Source: Paracentrotus lividus (taxonomy: Eukaryota > Echinodermata > Echinoidea > Camarodonta > Echinidae). From it: DNA of 64,000 nucleotides. The notes beneath the pieces were generated by a model. The model worked only from the letters and a program-made list of their open reading frames with translations. It ran no database searches and was not told the DNA's origin. The number at the start of each line of letters is the position of its first letter. The first letter of the stretch is position 1. Location of the stretch: the NCBI GenBank assembly GCA_940671915.1, contig CALNVZ010003426.1, forward strand, positions 18,841,418 to 18,905,417. The letters run 5' to 3'. The position numbers were made by a program, and so were the translations under genes. This document shows positions 25,248 through 37,959 of this stretch, piece after piece.

Positions 25248-25599
25248 GTAAAAATGGCAGAGGTAAAAATGGCGGAGGTAAAAATGGCAGAGGTAAAAAT
25301 GGCAGAGGTAAAAATGGCGGAGGTAAAAATGGCAGAGGTAAAAGTGGCGGAGGTAAAAATGGCGGAGGTAAAAATGGCAGAGGCAAAAATGGCAGAGGTA
25401 AAAATGGCAGAGGTAAAAATGGCAGAGGCAAAAATGGCAGAGGTAAAAATGGCAGAGGTAAAAATGGCAGAGGTAAAAATGGAAGAGGTAAAAATGGCAG
25501 AGGTAAAAATGGCAGAGGTAAAAATGGCAGAGGCAAAAATGGCACAGGTAAAAATGGCAGAGGTAAAAATGGCAGAGATAAAAATGCCAGAAGTAAAAT
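25248..25599 (+). repeat. 15-bp minisatellite array 1
   Basis: About 23 near-identical copies of gtaaaaatggcagag. Variants are gcg for gca, and ggca for ggta. Bordered on the right by a degenerate unit (ataaaaatgccagaa). Confidence 0.93.
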
Positions 25600-26336
25600 G
25601 GAATGTCTTTCGCAATCCAATTGTCATAGCAAAGTCCATGCTCATAATTATGGCAAATTCCCTTTAGGAAAGGGGGTAAAATACTCATAAAGAAAACTGA
25701 GAAGGGATTTTCAAATTTAAATGCTGGACTGCCTGGAGGGTCCTTATCTTTAGAATTGACCGACTTCCATTTGTAGAATTACTATCTGCTATGAGATATT
25801 GCTATACGAAAGTGAATGATTGTTTTATTTACATTTTTACCTTTTAACTGTACATGTTATAACAAATTATAAATAAATTACGACGTCAGTGTGGAAATGC
25901 CATCTTAAAATAGGTGTGCACGTTTTTGTTTAACATACAAACAACAACATGTCTTAACAAAAGTAATTCTTTACTATTTTTACATCATGAGAGAAAAAAG
26001 AACAAAATTACCAATACGATTTTGATGTAACACGTGCAGTAATGACTATAACAATCGCCAATATACTTTGATATTGCAATAGCTCATAATCAGCTTGTCC
26101 AAATGGAAGGCAGTTGGTAAAGCAATATCTCATAGCAGATAGTAGGCCTACAAATGGAAGTCAGTCAATTCTAAAGATAAGGACCCCTCCAGGCAGTCCA
26201 GCATTTAAATTTGAAAATCCCTTCTCGTTTTTCTTTATGAATGTTTTACCCCCTTTCCTAAAGGGAATTTGCCATAATTATGAGCATGGGCTTTGCTATG
26301 ACAATTGGATTGCGAAAGACATTCCATTGTACTTCT

Positions 26337-26576
26337 GGCATTTTTATCTCTGCCATTTTTACCTCCGCCATTTTTACCTCTGCCATTTTTACCTCTGACA
26401 TTTTTGCCTCTGCCATTTTTACCTCTGCCATTTTTACCTCTGCCATTTTTACCTCTGCCATTTTTGCCTCTGCCATTTTTGCCTCTGCCATTTTTGCCTC
26501 TGCCATTTTTACCTCTGCCATTTTTACCTCTGCCATTTTTGCCTCTGCCATTTTTACCTCTGCCATTTTTACCTGG
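26337..26576 (-). repeat. 15-bp minisatellite array 2 (inverted)
   Basis: About 16 copies of the unit in the opposite orientation (tgccatttttacctc), bordered on its inner side by the same degenerate unit as array 1. Confidence 0.93.
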
Positions 26577-27714
26577 CAGCTCTTTTACAGTATGTACTCT
26601 TATCACAGAATTTTTAACAGGCATAATAAGCTAGATGTTAATTGAATTCTAAAGCCAACAAAATTTAATGACCATTGAAGTTTATAGATTTCTCATCTTA
26701 CAATGATATAATCAATCTCGCAAGATCTTGCTGGAGATATTGAATTTCATTTAAATTCACAACCCACATTATCTGTTTTACCTATTCTTATAATTAAGGC
26801 TATATCCGCCAATGATCTGATGATACATGTAATTATAAGGTAACAAAATCATGTGCCGCCTAGGCCTATAAAATTACCAGAAATTTGGTCCGTCGCAAAA
26901 TTGAAACAGTTTAAACATGTTCAGTAATTAAACAAAAGGTAAATACAAGTTGTATAACGATTAAAAAAAAAAAAAATGTAATACAGTAAATAAATGCCCT
27001 TTTTCCTCGGGGGGGGGGGGGGTTTGTCTGCACTATTATACTTTACTCATTAGTTTAAGAATGATAAATCGACTCGAAGATTGATCTAGGAATTACGATA
27101 TAGGCCGACATTTTACGTGCTTCAGGAAATAAACGTGGGAGGGGGGGGGGGGGGCTTCCCCGATCGTGCGAGTGGCTAACCTTTTCTTGATCTTATTATA
27201 ATTGTTATCGTTGAGTTGGAAAAAAGTTTTTATAATTATGTTTTCCTGTATTCTTCCTGAGTTTCAATTACAATGAATGATAATTCCCACTCGGCTTGAT
27301 CTTCAGTTCTGTCTGCAGTTTCCAGATTTGGAAGGCTATTTATATTTTTAGATTTACCAAACTATGGGCCTACCCCAGATTTACATTAAAAACACTTCCC
27401 ACTCGGCTTGATCCTGTATCCTGTCCTCTGTTTGATGTCTGTGGAGAATTAAGGACACAACTTGCCCACATGCTAAACAATGACGCCACACCGTGATGAA
27501 AATAGACAAATCTGAGGCGGGATTGTTGAAAGTTAGTAGCTTGATGACGTCACGAGTGACGTGAATCTTACAAAGGGGGTGGGTTTGTTCCCCTGCCTGA
27601 AGATCGTATTCGTACGAGCTGGCATGTGGGTTAGTTTGCAAGCACAGACTTTAATTTGATACTAAATTATATTGTGTCTTTAGCAAAGCCTATCAAGCTT
27701 TTAGCGTGCCATTC

Positions 27715-27815
27715 TTCTTCTTCTTCCAATGAAGTACATCCCTCTTAAAGAGTATAGTCGTACTTGGGCAGAAAGAATCACAGTCACGGGAACAAGTACA
27801 CAATAATTATATTGA
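27715..27815 (-). mobile_element. 5'-truncated LINE 3' tail (minus strand)
   Basis: In reverse complement this gives the 3' tail of the LINE found at 28195-31560: cccaagtacgactatactct, then aagagggatg, ending in a short (GAA)n run. A short 3' microsatellite tail is usual for CR1/L2-type LINEs. It marks the left boundary of the inverted repeat's centre. Confidence 0.6.
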
Positions 27816-28194
27816 ACACCAAGTGGAGCCATAGGATTTATCCGTCCAACCACGACCCCCCCCCCCCTGCCCCCCCCACCCGCCTCAAACGTGGCTAGTT
27901 ATTCCCAAGGTTCCTGAAAAAGGGGTGGGGGCGCGCAATTAAAATTAAATATTCGCCCGGCCCCGGGCGCAACTTTTCAAGATACGCCCACTGTCTGGCA
28001 TAAATGCGTCATCTCCTTTTCTTTTTTTACCAACATCACAACCCGAATTATGTCTAAGGTGGTTTATATAATTCTGCAAGTTCAAAAAAGATGTGCTTCC
28101 TCTTCCTATTTTGATAACTTTGCTTGAAATACATTTTCAGGAGAATCGGCGAAATCTTATCTCTTTCCTTTCATACTCAAACGTTAAAATAATG

Positions 28195-31100
28195 TTATGA
28201 ATTGGTTTGATGGCACAAATTCTATTATATTAAGTAACACATGATTTCCATTTCATATTGGATCATTATAAAAAAAAAGCAGGAAAAACAAAGAGATAAG
28301 CGCTATAGGCCTATTTCACGTCTTGTAAAGAGGTCTCCCCACATACATGTATTTAGGCTATATGCAGCAGATACCCTAATCAGACGCATGAACGGCCTTA
28401 TACTCATTGCAGGTGCTAAATTATGAGACTACACCAACATCTAATTTACATTACTGCATCCAATCTTTTTGAACAATGACCATGACGTCCCTCTACTAGT
28501 TCCAGTTCAACTCGCACAAAGAGTGACTCGAGCCAAGCATCCTAGACCCTGATCTACATCCAGGATCTCCTGTTCACAATCTTCACCGACTCGGAAAGGA
28601 TCTGGAAAGGAAGAATGAACCTAAGCCCCTCAAAGTTTAAACTGTAAATCTCCAAAGCTTTCCAGGCAAAAGAGAATCTTTTGGGAGGCTGTTGAAAGTC
28701 GCCAACCTGATACATCATTGCAAACGAAACATGGCTTAAACCATCAATATAAGCTCTGAGATAATGCCCCTGGCTTTAACGCGCCTATTAGGAAGGATCG
28801 AGCCGACGGCTATGGCGGTGTATTATTAGCCACAAGAAAGGACATTATTGATTGTGAGATCAAGATAGACTCTACATGAATTGATAGCTACAAAACATCA
28901 ACTCTACGGCCTAACAATCATTGATTGTCATATCGGCATACCGGCCTCCCCAAAACGACGTGGCCTATGCGCAAGATATGTGTCTAGCCATCAGGGACAT
29001 CGTAACACAAAAATCCGTCCGCTGTTTTTTGGGTTGGTGAGATTTAATCTCCCTGACGTTAATTGGTCTACAGGAGCTTTTGAGACCCACCAATACACAA
29101 ATGCAGTGAACAATATATTTTCTTTCTACGTTCTCTGATGTTGGCCTTACACAAATTGTTGACTTCCCAACGAGAGGAGAAGAAACCTTAGACCTTTTCC
29201 TCACCAACAGACCCTCGCTGATTCAAAATGTGTGCCACCCAGGAAGTTGGTGACCATGACATGGTTCTCACCCTATCGGAAACACGTGCCAGAAGACAGA
29301 AGCCCGTACGACACAAGATTTTCCTCTGGAAAAAAGCAGACATGGGTCACATTAAATCAGTGATCCGTACTTTGAAACCGGCTGATTGAGGAAAATTCAA
29401 TTGGCAACCGGTGTGACACACTATGATGCTTTTGTCTTCTGATACTTCATCATCCTTGACACGCTTGTCCCTTCGAAGTTCACCTCGACACGATTCAGTC
29501 AACCATGGATCATGGCAAAATCAAAGCCCTGTCCAGAAGGAAAAGAAGAGCTACAAATTAGCTCGCAGATCAAGGAAAACTAAAGATTGGAAGATATAAG
29601 AAATATCAAAAATGTATGTCAGTCTGAGTGTAGATCAACCTACCATACATTTATCAGCGACATGCTTAGTAATGAGAAAGGTAAACCCAAAAGATTCTGG
29701 TCCTTCATAAAAAACAACAGGGTATGATAATTCAGGGGTTGCACCCTATGAAGGACGGTATTCTCCAGTGTGAAGCACACCACGAAGGCCAACCTTCTCA
29801 ATGAACAGTTTGCCTCTGTATTCACGGATGAGACTATGCACAATCTTCCAGACATGGGTGAAAGTCCCACACCCACATACCAGAAGTCCTCTGTTAATAA
29901 GAAGGGGTTAGGAGACTCCTTGCCAAGATACAGCCTAATAAGCTAGCGGTCCAGACAACCTGCCTGCTTATCTATTGAGAGGAGGCTGGTGATGAACTCG
30001 CACCCGCCCTCTGTCTTCTCTTTAATGCAACCCCAATCAAGGCAAAAATACCTCAAGATTGGAAGTCAGCTAACGTAAGCCCTATCTTGAAGAAGAGTGA
30101 CAAAACACAAACCGAGAGAACTACCGCGCCAATTTCTCTAACTTCAATTATCTTGACTGCGGAACACATCATTCACAGCCAGGATAATGTGCCATCTTGA
30201 CCACACCTCCCCTCGCAGAAAGTCAATTTGGATTTCGACGAAATCGCTCTTTGTGAGTCCAACTGACTGGTCACAGTTCAAGATCTTGCTGCAGGCCTTC
30301 GGATAAACAACAGATCGACGCAATACTTCTGGACTTTTCCAAAGCTTTTATCGCGTGCACACATGAACGCTTCTTCTGAAACTGCAATACTAGATCAGAG
30401 GTCATCTCTTTGTCCTGGATTCGTGACTTTCTCCAATGGACGCACCCAACAAGTGGCACTTGAAGGAGTTAAGAGCAGTATAGCAAACGTCTTCAGGTGC
30501 CACAAGGCACTGTCCTTGGACCGTGCTCTCTTCTGGTCTTCATTAATGACCTCCCCCCAGTGCGTCTCCTTCATCATACGTCTCTACGCTGATGACGCTC
30601 TACCTCTACCGATCCATCAATTCCCTCGAAGATACTGAAGCTCTCCACCAAGATCTTACATAAGTCCAGAGATGGGAGCGTAAGTGGCTCATGTCCTTCA
30701 ATGCTGACAAGTTGAAATGCTGAGGATCTCTAACAAGCGTAACAACATATTGCTTCGACCCCTTATGCAATTCATGGGACAGCACTTCGCACTGTGGATG
30801 AGGAAAGTACTTGGGCGTGACTATTCATCGAACGCTGAATCTGGAAACGTCATGTCAATAACATCTGTAAGAGAGGAAACAGCACTCTTGGTTTTCTCCG
30901 ACGCAACCTGAGAAAATGTTCTCCACAAATCAAAAGCAAGCTTACAAGACATACGTCAGACCGACTTTAGAGTACTCCTCTACTGTATGGGACCCTCATA
31001 CCATTGAACTCACATCTAAATAGATATGGTACACGGAGACAGCCCGTTTCGTAACTTCTGATTACATCAACGTAGCAGTGTTACCACCATGCTCCAAGGC

Positions 31101-31560
31101 TATAATGGCAAACTCTCTCCGAACGAGAGAGCCCACAGCAAGGTCATCATGCTGTACAGAATCATGAATGGCCTCATAGCAATTCCTGCGGCTCCACCTT
31201 ACTTGTACCCAGCATACACACAGAACAGAACAAGAGGACACCACCTTCAACTTAGACAGCAGCACTGCAGAGTATTGGCCTACCAACATAGCTATTTTCC
31301 CAGTGTCGTCTGCCTGTGGAATGTCCTCCCTGCCTCCGTGGTTTCGGCCCGTCCATGGAGGTCTTCAAACACCCGCCTCTCCACTGTCACTCTACGCTAA
31401 GTGACAGCCATGTTTTTACTCGCACATAGTTAGTCTATTTTTTGTTCGTCACTGCACTTTCCATGTACTTGTTCCGTGACTGTGATTCTTTCTGCCCAAG
31501 TACGACTATACTCTTTAAGAGGGATGTCTTCATTGGAAGAAGAAGAAGAATGGCACGCTA
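28195..31560 (+). mobile_element. Non-LTR retrotransposon (CR1/jockey-type), heavily broken copy 1
   Basis: The copy matches 35028-38335 almost throughout, but its reading frame is interrupted by many single-base insertions and deletions, so no long frame survives. Recognisable pieces are the endonuclease segment (about 28600-29260, including DHDMVLT-type sequence near 29250), the reverse-transcriptase YADD core (30585-30596, followed directly by a frame break) and the C-terminal LWNVLPAS segment (31310-31400). It continues into a 3' UTR ending in (GAA)n at about 31545. Indels without matching substitutions are unusual for ordinary LINE decay. Confidence 0.85.
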
Positions 31561-34500
31561 AAAGCTTGATAGGCTTTGCTAAAGACACAATATAATTTAG
31601 TATCAAATTAAAGTCTGTGCTTGCAAACTAACCCACATGCCAGTCGTACGAATACGATCTTCAGGCAGGGAACAAACCACCCCCTTTGTAAGATTCACAC
31701 TGTGACGTCATCAAGCTACTAACTTCAAAATCCCGCCTCAGGATTTGTCTATTTCATCACGGTGTGGCGTCATTGTTTAGCATGTGGGCAAGTTGTGTCC
31801 TTAATTCTCCACAGACATCAAACAGAGGACAGGATACAGGATCAAGCCGAGTGGGAAGTGTTTTTAATGTAAATCTGGGGTAGGCCCATAGTTTGGTAAA
31901 TCTAAAATATAAATAGCCTTCCAAATCTGGAAACTGCAGACAGAACTGAAGATCAAGCCGAGTGGGAATTATAATTCATGTAATTGAAAACTCAGGAAAG
32001 ATACAGGAAAACATAATTATAAAAACATTTTTTTTCAACTCAACGAAAACAATTATAATAAGATCAAGAAAAGGTTAGCCACTCGCACGATCGGGAAGCC
32101 CCCCCCCCCCCCTCCACGTTTTATTCCTGAACACGTATGTCGGCCTATATGTAATTCCTAGATCAATCTTCGATCGATTTATCATTCTTAAACTAATGAG
32201 TAAAGTATAATAGTGCAGACAAACCCCCCCCCCCCCGAGGGAAAAAGGGCATTATTTACTGTATTACATTTTTTTTTTTTTAATCGTTATACAACTTGTA
32301 TTTACCTTTGTTTAATACTGAACATGTTTAAACTGTTCAATTTTGTGCGACGAGACCAAATTTCTGGTAATTTTATAGGCCTAGGCGGCACAGATTTTGT
32401 TACCTTATAATTACATGTATCATCAGATCATTGGCGGATATAGCCTTAATATAAAGAAAAGGTAAAACAGATAAGTGGTTGTGAATTTAAATGAAATTCA
32501 ATATCTCCAGCAAGATCTTGCGAGAATTGATTATATCATGTTAAGATGAGAAACTATAAACTTCATGGTCATTAATTTGTTGGCTTTAGAATTCAATAAA
32601 CATCTAGTCTATATTATGCCTGTTAAAAATTCTGTGATAAGAGTACATATGTAAAAAGCTGCCAGGTAAAAATGGCAGAGGTAAAAATGGCAGAGGCAAA
32701 AATGCAGAGGTAAAAATGGCAGAGGTAAAATGGCAGAGCAAAATGGCAGAGGCAAAAGGCAGAGGCAAAAATGGCAGAGGTAAAAATGGCAGAGGTAAAA
32801 TGGCAGAGGTAAAAATGCAGAGGCAAAAAATGTCAGAGGTAAAAATGGCAGAGGTAAAAATGGCGGAGGTAAAAATGGCAGAGATAAAAATGCCAGAAGT
32901 AAATAATGGAATGTCTTTCGCAATCCAATTGTCATAGCAAAGCCCATGCTCATAATTATGGCAAATTCCCTTTAGGAAAGGGGGTAAAACATTCATAAAG
33001 AAACGAGAAGGGATTTTCAATATTAAAATGCTGACTGCTGGAGGGTCCTTATCTTTAGAATTGACTGACTTCCATTTGTAGGCCTACTATCTGCTATGAG
33101 ATATTGCTTTACCAACTGCCTTCCATTTGACACAGCTGATTATGAGCTATTGCAATATCAAAGTATATTGGGATTGTTATAGTCATTACTGCACGTGTTA
33201 CATCAAAATCGTATTGGTAATTTTGTTCTTTTTTCTCTCATGATGTAAAAATAGTAAAGAATTACTTTTGTTAAGACATGTTGTGTTTGTATGTTAAACA
33301 AAAACGTGCACACCTATTTTAAGATGGCATTTCCACACTGACAGTCGTAATTTATTTAAATTTGTTATAACATGTACAGTTAAAAGGTAAAAATGTAAAT
33401 AAAACAATCATCACTTTCGATATAGCAATATCTCATAGCAGATGTGTAATTCTACAAATGGAAGTCGGTCAATTCTAAGATAAGGACCTCCAGGCAGTCC
33501 AGCATTTAAATTTGAAAATCCCTTCTCAGTTTTCTTTATGAGTATTTTACCCCCTTTCCTAAAGGAATTTGCCATAATATGAGCATGGACTTTGCTATGA
33601 CAATTGGATGCGAAAGACATTCCATTTTACTTCTGGCATTTTTATCTCTGCCATTTACCTCTGCCATTTCCTGTGCCATTTTTGCCTCTGCCATTTTTAC
33701 CTCTGCATTTATCCTCCATTTAACCTCTTCCATTTTATACCTCTGCCATTTTTACCTCTGCCATTTTTGCCTCGCCATTTTTACCTCTGCCATTTTTACC
33801 TCTGCCATTTTTGCCTCTGCCATTTTTACCTCCGCCATTTTACCCTCCGCCACTTTACCTCTGCCATTTTACCTCCGCATTTTACCTCTGCACATTTTTA
33901 CCTCTGCCATTTTTACCTCGCCATTTTAACCTCTGCCATTTTACACCGAACGTAAAAGACATGACTTGTGTAAAGAGTAAACATCGTCTGAAGATATCAA
34001 GCCATGCAGATACGGATGATATACGTACAGAATGTATTTTCACTTTCGATAAGCATCATGCATGCGTCGTGAGTAAGTCTCTCTAATTGCAATTGTAATA
34101 AAGCAATAGTGATTAACAGACTTAAGATGGCATGGGCGTCATCAAATTAATTACAGAAACTGTGACGACACTGCAGAACCCCGAGGTCATATACTTCATT
34201 ATATATAACTCATCTCCCTTCTCTCTCTCCCCCTCTTTATTATACTGACTTCTTCCTGTCACATCGACCCTTCTCTCTCTCTCTCTGTGTCTTTCTATTT
34301 ATATACATCTTTCTCTCTCTCTCTCTCTCTCTGTCTTTCCTTCTCTGCCTCTGTCCCGTTTCCTTTCTCTATTCACTCTCCCTTTAATACTAGGTTTCAA
34401 AACAAAACTTTGTGGCTCTTCAAATAATTTTTTTGAACTTCGTTTGAGTAATAAATTTCAGATTTTTATACGACTCAGACAGTCATGACAGTGGACCTAT

Positions 34501-34592
34501 GTTTCTGTCCAATCAAGGAAATATTCAAATTCGCTTCCAATATCTTTCATTTAACTTATTATATACCCACTGTGGATAGAAAAATAATTCCC

Positions 34593-34628
<36 letters not shown>

Positions 34629-35002
34629 TTTTTTTTTTTTTATAAAATCCGTTCTTTATTTCGCCCTAGGAATGCATATGACCTTCTAAAGGGGGCGATG
34701 GACATACATGGATGTTAGAGTAATGGAATACGGTGATTTATTGCCCTTAGATAATAATTAAAGAAATCATGATAATCTGAGCCATGAGGGTTGATCCGAG
34801 ATGATAGATGATAAGAACATGATGAGATCTGTGGTATAAACCTATGATGAGAGAAGATGCCGATCAATTGTAAAGAAGAGACAGATGGAGAGCTGAAGAG
34901 GGAAGACGGAGTGGAGTCACGATCTATACTGAAGATGAACGCAAATTTATCGCTCTATCCATGGTCCAATTCGAGACCATTTTACATAAGTGAATAAGGA
35001 TA
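31465..35002 (-). repeat. Right arm of the giant inverted repeat
   Basis: Reverse complement of 24176-27815, ending two bases before the N gap. Both minisatellite arrays recur (32667-32897 and 33636-33945), but units often lack one or more bases, so the clean 15-bp register is lost. The many frames reported through it are shadows. Confidence 0.85.
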
Positions 35003-35027
35003 NNNNNNNNNNNNNNNNNNNNNNNNN
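35003..35027. other. Assembly gap (25 N)
   Basis: Exactly 25 unknown bases. On its left is the right arm of the inverted repeat. On its right the sequence restarts at the counterpart of about 28195, so the gap separates two versions of the same neighbourhood. Confidence 1.
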
Positions 35028-35479
35028 TAAAGATAATTGTTATGAATTGGTTTGATGGCACAAATGCCTATTATATTTAGTAACACATGATTTCCATTTC
35101 TATATTGGATCATTATAAAAAAAAAGCAGGAAAAACAACAGAGAAGCGCTATAGGCCTATTTCACGTCTTGTAAAGAGGTCTCCCACATACATGTATTTA
35201 GGCTATGCAGCAGATACCCTAATCAGACGCATGAACGGCCTTATACTCATTGCAGGTCTAAATTATGAGACTACACCAACATCTAATATTACATTACTGC
35301 ATCCAATCTTTTTGAACAATGACCTGACGTCCTCTACTAGTTCCAGTCAACTCGCACAAAGAGTGACTCGAGCCAAGCATCCCTAGACCCTGATCTACAT
35401 CCAGGATCTCCGTTCATCAATCTTCACCGACTCGGAAAGGATCTGGAAAGAGGAAGAATGAACCTAAGCCCCTCAAAGT

Positions 35480-36190
35480 TTAACTGTAAATCTCCAAAGC
35501 TTTCCAAGCAAAAAGAGAATCTTTTGGGAGGCTGTTGAAAGCTGCCAACCTGATATCATCATTGCAAACGAAACATGGTTAAACCATCAATATTAAGCTC
35601 TGAGATAATGCCCCTGGCTTTAACGCGCCTATTAGGAAGGATCGAGCGCGACGGCTATGGCGGTGTATTATTAGCCACAAGAAAGGACATTATTGATTGT
35701 GAGATCAAGATAGACTCTACATGTGAATTGATAGCTACCAAAATCCAACTCTTCGGCCAACAAACTCTGATTGTCATATCGGCATACCGGCCTCCCCAAA
35801 ACGACGTGGCCTATGCGCAAGATATGTGTCTAGCCATCAGGGACATCGTAACCAAAAATCCGTCCGCTGTTTTTGGTTGGTGGAGATTTTAATCTCCCTG
35901 ACGTAATTGGTCTACAGGAGCTTTTTGAGACCCACCAATACACAAATGCAGTGAACAATAATTTTTCTTTCTACGTTCTCTGATGTTGGCCTTACACAAA
36001 TTGTTGACTTCCCAACGAGAGGAGAGAAGACCTTAGACCTTTTCCTCACCAACAGACCCTCGCTGACTTCAAAATGTGTGCCACCCCAGGAAGTTGGTGA
36101 CCATGACATGGTTCTCACCCTATCGGAAACACGTGCCAGAAGACAGAAGCCCGTACGACACAAGATTTTCCTCTGGAAAAAAGCAGACAT
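35480..36190 (+). pseudogene. LINE endonuclease domain remnant
   Basis: The frame at 35575-35892 reads GYGGVLLATRKDIIDCEI and, further on, VISAYRPPQND, typical of the EEP/APE-like endonuclease of non-LTR elements. The expected GDFN segment follows at about 35877-35900 but is split by a base change in frame. A catalytic DHD-type motif (GDHDMVLTL) lies at about 36088-36115 in another frame. In LINEs this domain nicks target DNA to prime reverse transcription. As assembled it is broken. Confidence 0.8.
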
Positions 36191-37047
36191 GGGTCACATT
36201 AAATCAGTGATCCGTACTTTTGGAAACCGGCTGATGAGGAAAATTCAATTGCAACCGATGTTGACACACTATGGATGCTTTTGTCTTCTGAACTTCATCA
36301 AATCCTTGACACGCTTGTCCCTTCGAAGTTCACCTCGACACGAATTCAGTCAACCATGGATCAATGGCAAAATCAAAGCCCTGTCCAGAGGAAAAGAAGA
36401 GCTTACAATTAGCTCGCAGATCAAGGAAAACTAAAGATTGGACAAGATATAAGAATATCAAAAAGTGTATGCAGTCTGAGTGTAGATCAACCTACCATAC
36501 ATTTATCAGCGACATGCTTAGTAATGAGAAAGGTAAACCCAAAGATTCTGGTCCTTCATAAAAAACAACAGGTGTGATAATTCAGGTGTTGCACCCTTAC
36601 TGAAGGACGGTATTCTCCAGTGTGAAGCCACCACGAAGGCCAACCTTCTCAATGAACAGTTTGCCTCTGTATTCACGGATGAGACTATGCACAATCTTCC
36701 AGACATGGGTGAAAGTCCCCACCCCACAGTTCCAGAGTTCTCTGTTGATAAGGAAGGGTTAGGAGACTCCTTGCCAAGATCAAGCCTCATACAGCTAGCG
36801 GTCCAGACAACCTGCCTGCTTATCTATTGAGGGAGGCTGCTGATGAACTCGCACCCGCCCTCTGTCTTCTCTTTAATGCAACCCTCCATCAAGGCAAAAT
36901 ACCTCAAGATTGGAAGTCAGCTAACGTAAGCCCTATCTTGAAGAAAGAGTGACAAACACAAACCGGAAGAACTACCGCCCAATTTCTCTAACTTCAATTA
37001 TCTTAAGACTGCGGAACACATCATTCACAGCCAGGTAATGTGCCATC

Positions 37048-37917
37048 TTGACACCCACAGCCTCCTCGCAGAAAGTCAATTTGGATTTCGACGAAATCGC
37101 TCTTGGTGAGTCCCAACTGCTGTCACAGTTCAAGATCTTGCTGCAGGCCTTCGCGGATAAACAACAGATCGACGCAATACTTCTGGACTTTTCCAAAGCG
37201 TTTGATCGCGTGCCACATGAACGCCTTCTTCTGAAACTGCAATACTACGGGATCAGAGGTCATCTCTTGTCCTGGATTCGTGACTTTCTCCAAGGACGCA
37301 CCCAACAAGTGGCACTTGAAGGAGTTAAGAGCAGTATAGCAAACGTGTCTTCAGGTGTGCCACAAGGCACTGTCCTTGGACCGCTGCTCTTTCTGGTCTT
37401 CATTAATGACCTCCCCCAGTGCGTCTCCTCATCTATACGTCTCTACGCTGATGACGCTCTACTCTACCGATCCATCAATTCCCTCGAAGAAACTGAAGCT
37501 CTCCACCAAGATCTTACCAATGTCCAGGAATGGGAGCGTAAGTGGCTCATGTCCTTCAATGCTGACAAGTGTGAAATGCTGAGGATCTCTAACAAGCGTA
37601 ACAACATCATTGCTTCGACCCCTTATGCCATTCATGGGACAGCACTTCGCACTGTGGATGAGGCAAAGTACTTGGGCGTGACTATTCATCGTACGCTGAA
37701 CTGGAAACGTCATGTCAATAACATCTGTAAGAGAGGAAACAGCACTCTTGGTTTTCTCCGACGCAACCTGAGAAAATGTTCTCCACAAATCAAAGAGCAA
37801 GCTTACAAGACATACGTCAGACCGACTTTAGAGTACTCCTCTACTGTATGGGACCCTCATACCATTGAACTCACATCTAAAATAGATATGGTACAACGAG
37901 AGCAGCCCGTTTCGTAA
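37048..37917 (+). pseudogene. LINE reverse transcriptase domain
   Basis: A 289-codon frame. RT block motifs are clear: ILLDFSKAFDRVPHERL (block A, aspartate), SSGVPQGTVLGPLLFLVFIN (block B) and LYADDALLY (YADD active site, block C, at 37444-37455). Further C-terminal come KYLGVTIHRTLNW and YVRPTLEYSSTVWDPH, which mark the CR1/jockey-like non-LTR lineage. The first ~20 residues of the frame are not RT sequence: the family's GFRR segment is present at about 37080-37100 in a different frame, so a one-base change lies just upstream. The 3' end also goes out of frame at about 37900. It would copy LINE RNA at the nicked target if intact. Confidence 0.9.
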
Positions 37918-37959
37918 CTTCTGATTACATCAACGTAGCAGTGTTACCACCATGCTCCA

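Larger units (their letters stand above)
25248..26576. mobile_element. Fold-back element with 15-bp minisatellite arms
   Basis: Two arrays of a 15-bp unit (GTAAAAATGGCAGAG) face each other: about 23 units on the plus strand at 25248-25599 and about 16 inverted units at 26337-26576. Inside each array is a ~200-bp unique inverted block (25600-25804 and 26128-26336; shared aatgtctttcgcaatccaat and ggaaagggggtaaaa). A ~320-bp centre lies at 25805-26127. Tandem repeats forming the outer part of the terminal inverted repeats is the architecture of Drosophila FB-type fold-back elements. Because the unit is a multiple of three and lacks stops in most frames, long repetitive frames (KMAEV, NGRGK, FLPLP, FYLCH, AIFTS) open on both strands. 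These are not genes. Confidence 0.85.
24176..27815 (+). repeat. Left arm of a giant inverted repeat
   Basis: The arm is matched in reverse complement by 31465-35002. Landmarks in order: end of the CT array, the A-run/T-run tract (24535-24579), GA-rich DNA (24810-24970), minisatellite fold-back (25248-26576), G-run blocks (27009-27022 and 27137-27154), tandem cttccc/actcggcttgat motifs (27290-27410), and a 3' LINE tail in reverse orientation (27715-27815). This arm is cleaner than the right arm, whose repeats have lost many single bases. Confidence 0.85.

Noticed and set aside
25248..25599. Regular short repeats resembling a CRISPR array
   Set aside because: The units are contiguous with no unique spacers and the context is a eukaryotic intron-bearing genome.
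25112..25690. Long overlapping frames of 127-185 codons on both strands
   Set aside because: They are translations of the 15-bp minisatellite in different frames. Low complexity, mutually overlapping, no start context or splice support.
37048..37110. N-terminus of the RT frame as a real start (MTPTASSQ)
   Set aside because: The conserved RT sequence at this point lies in another frame. The Met is created by a one-base shift.
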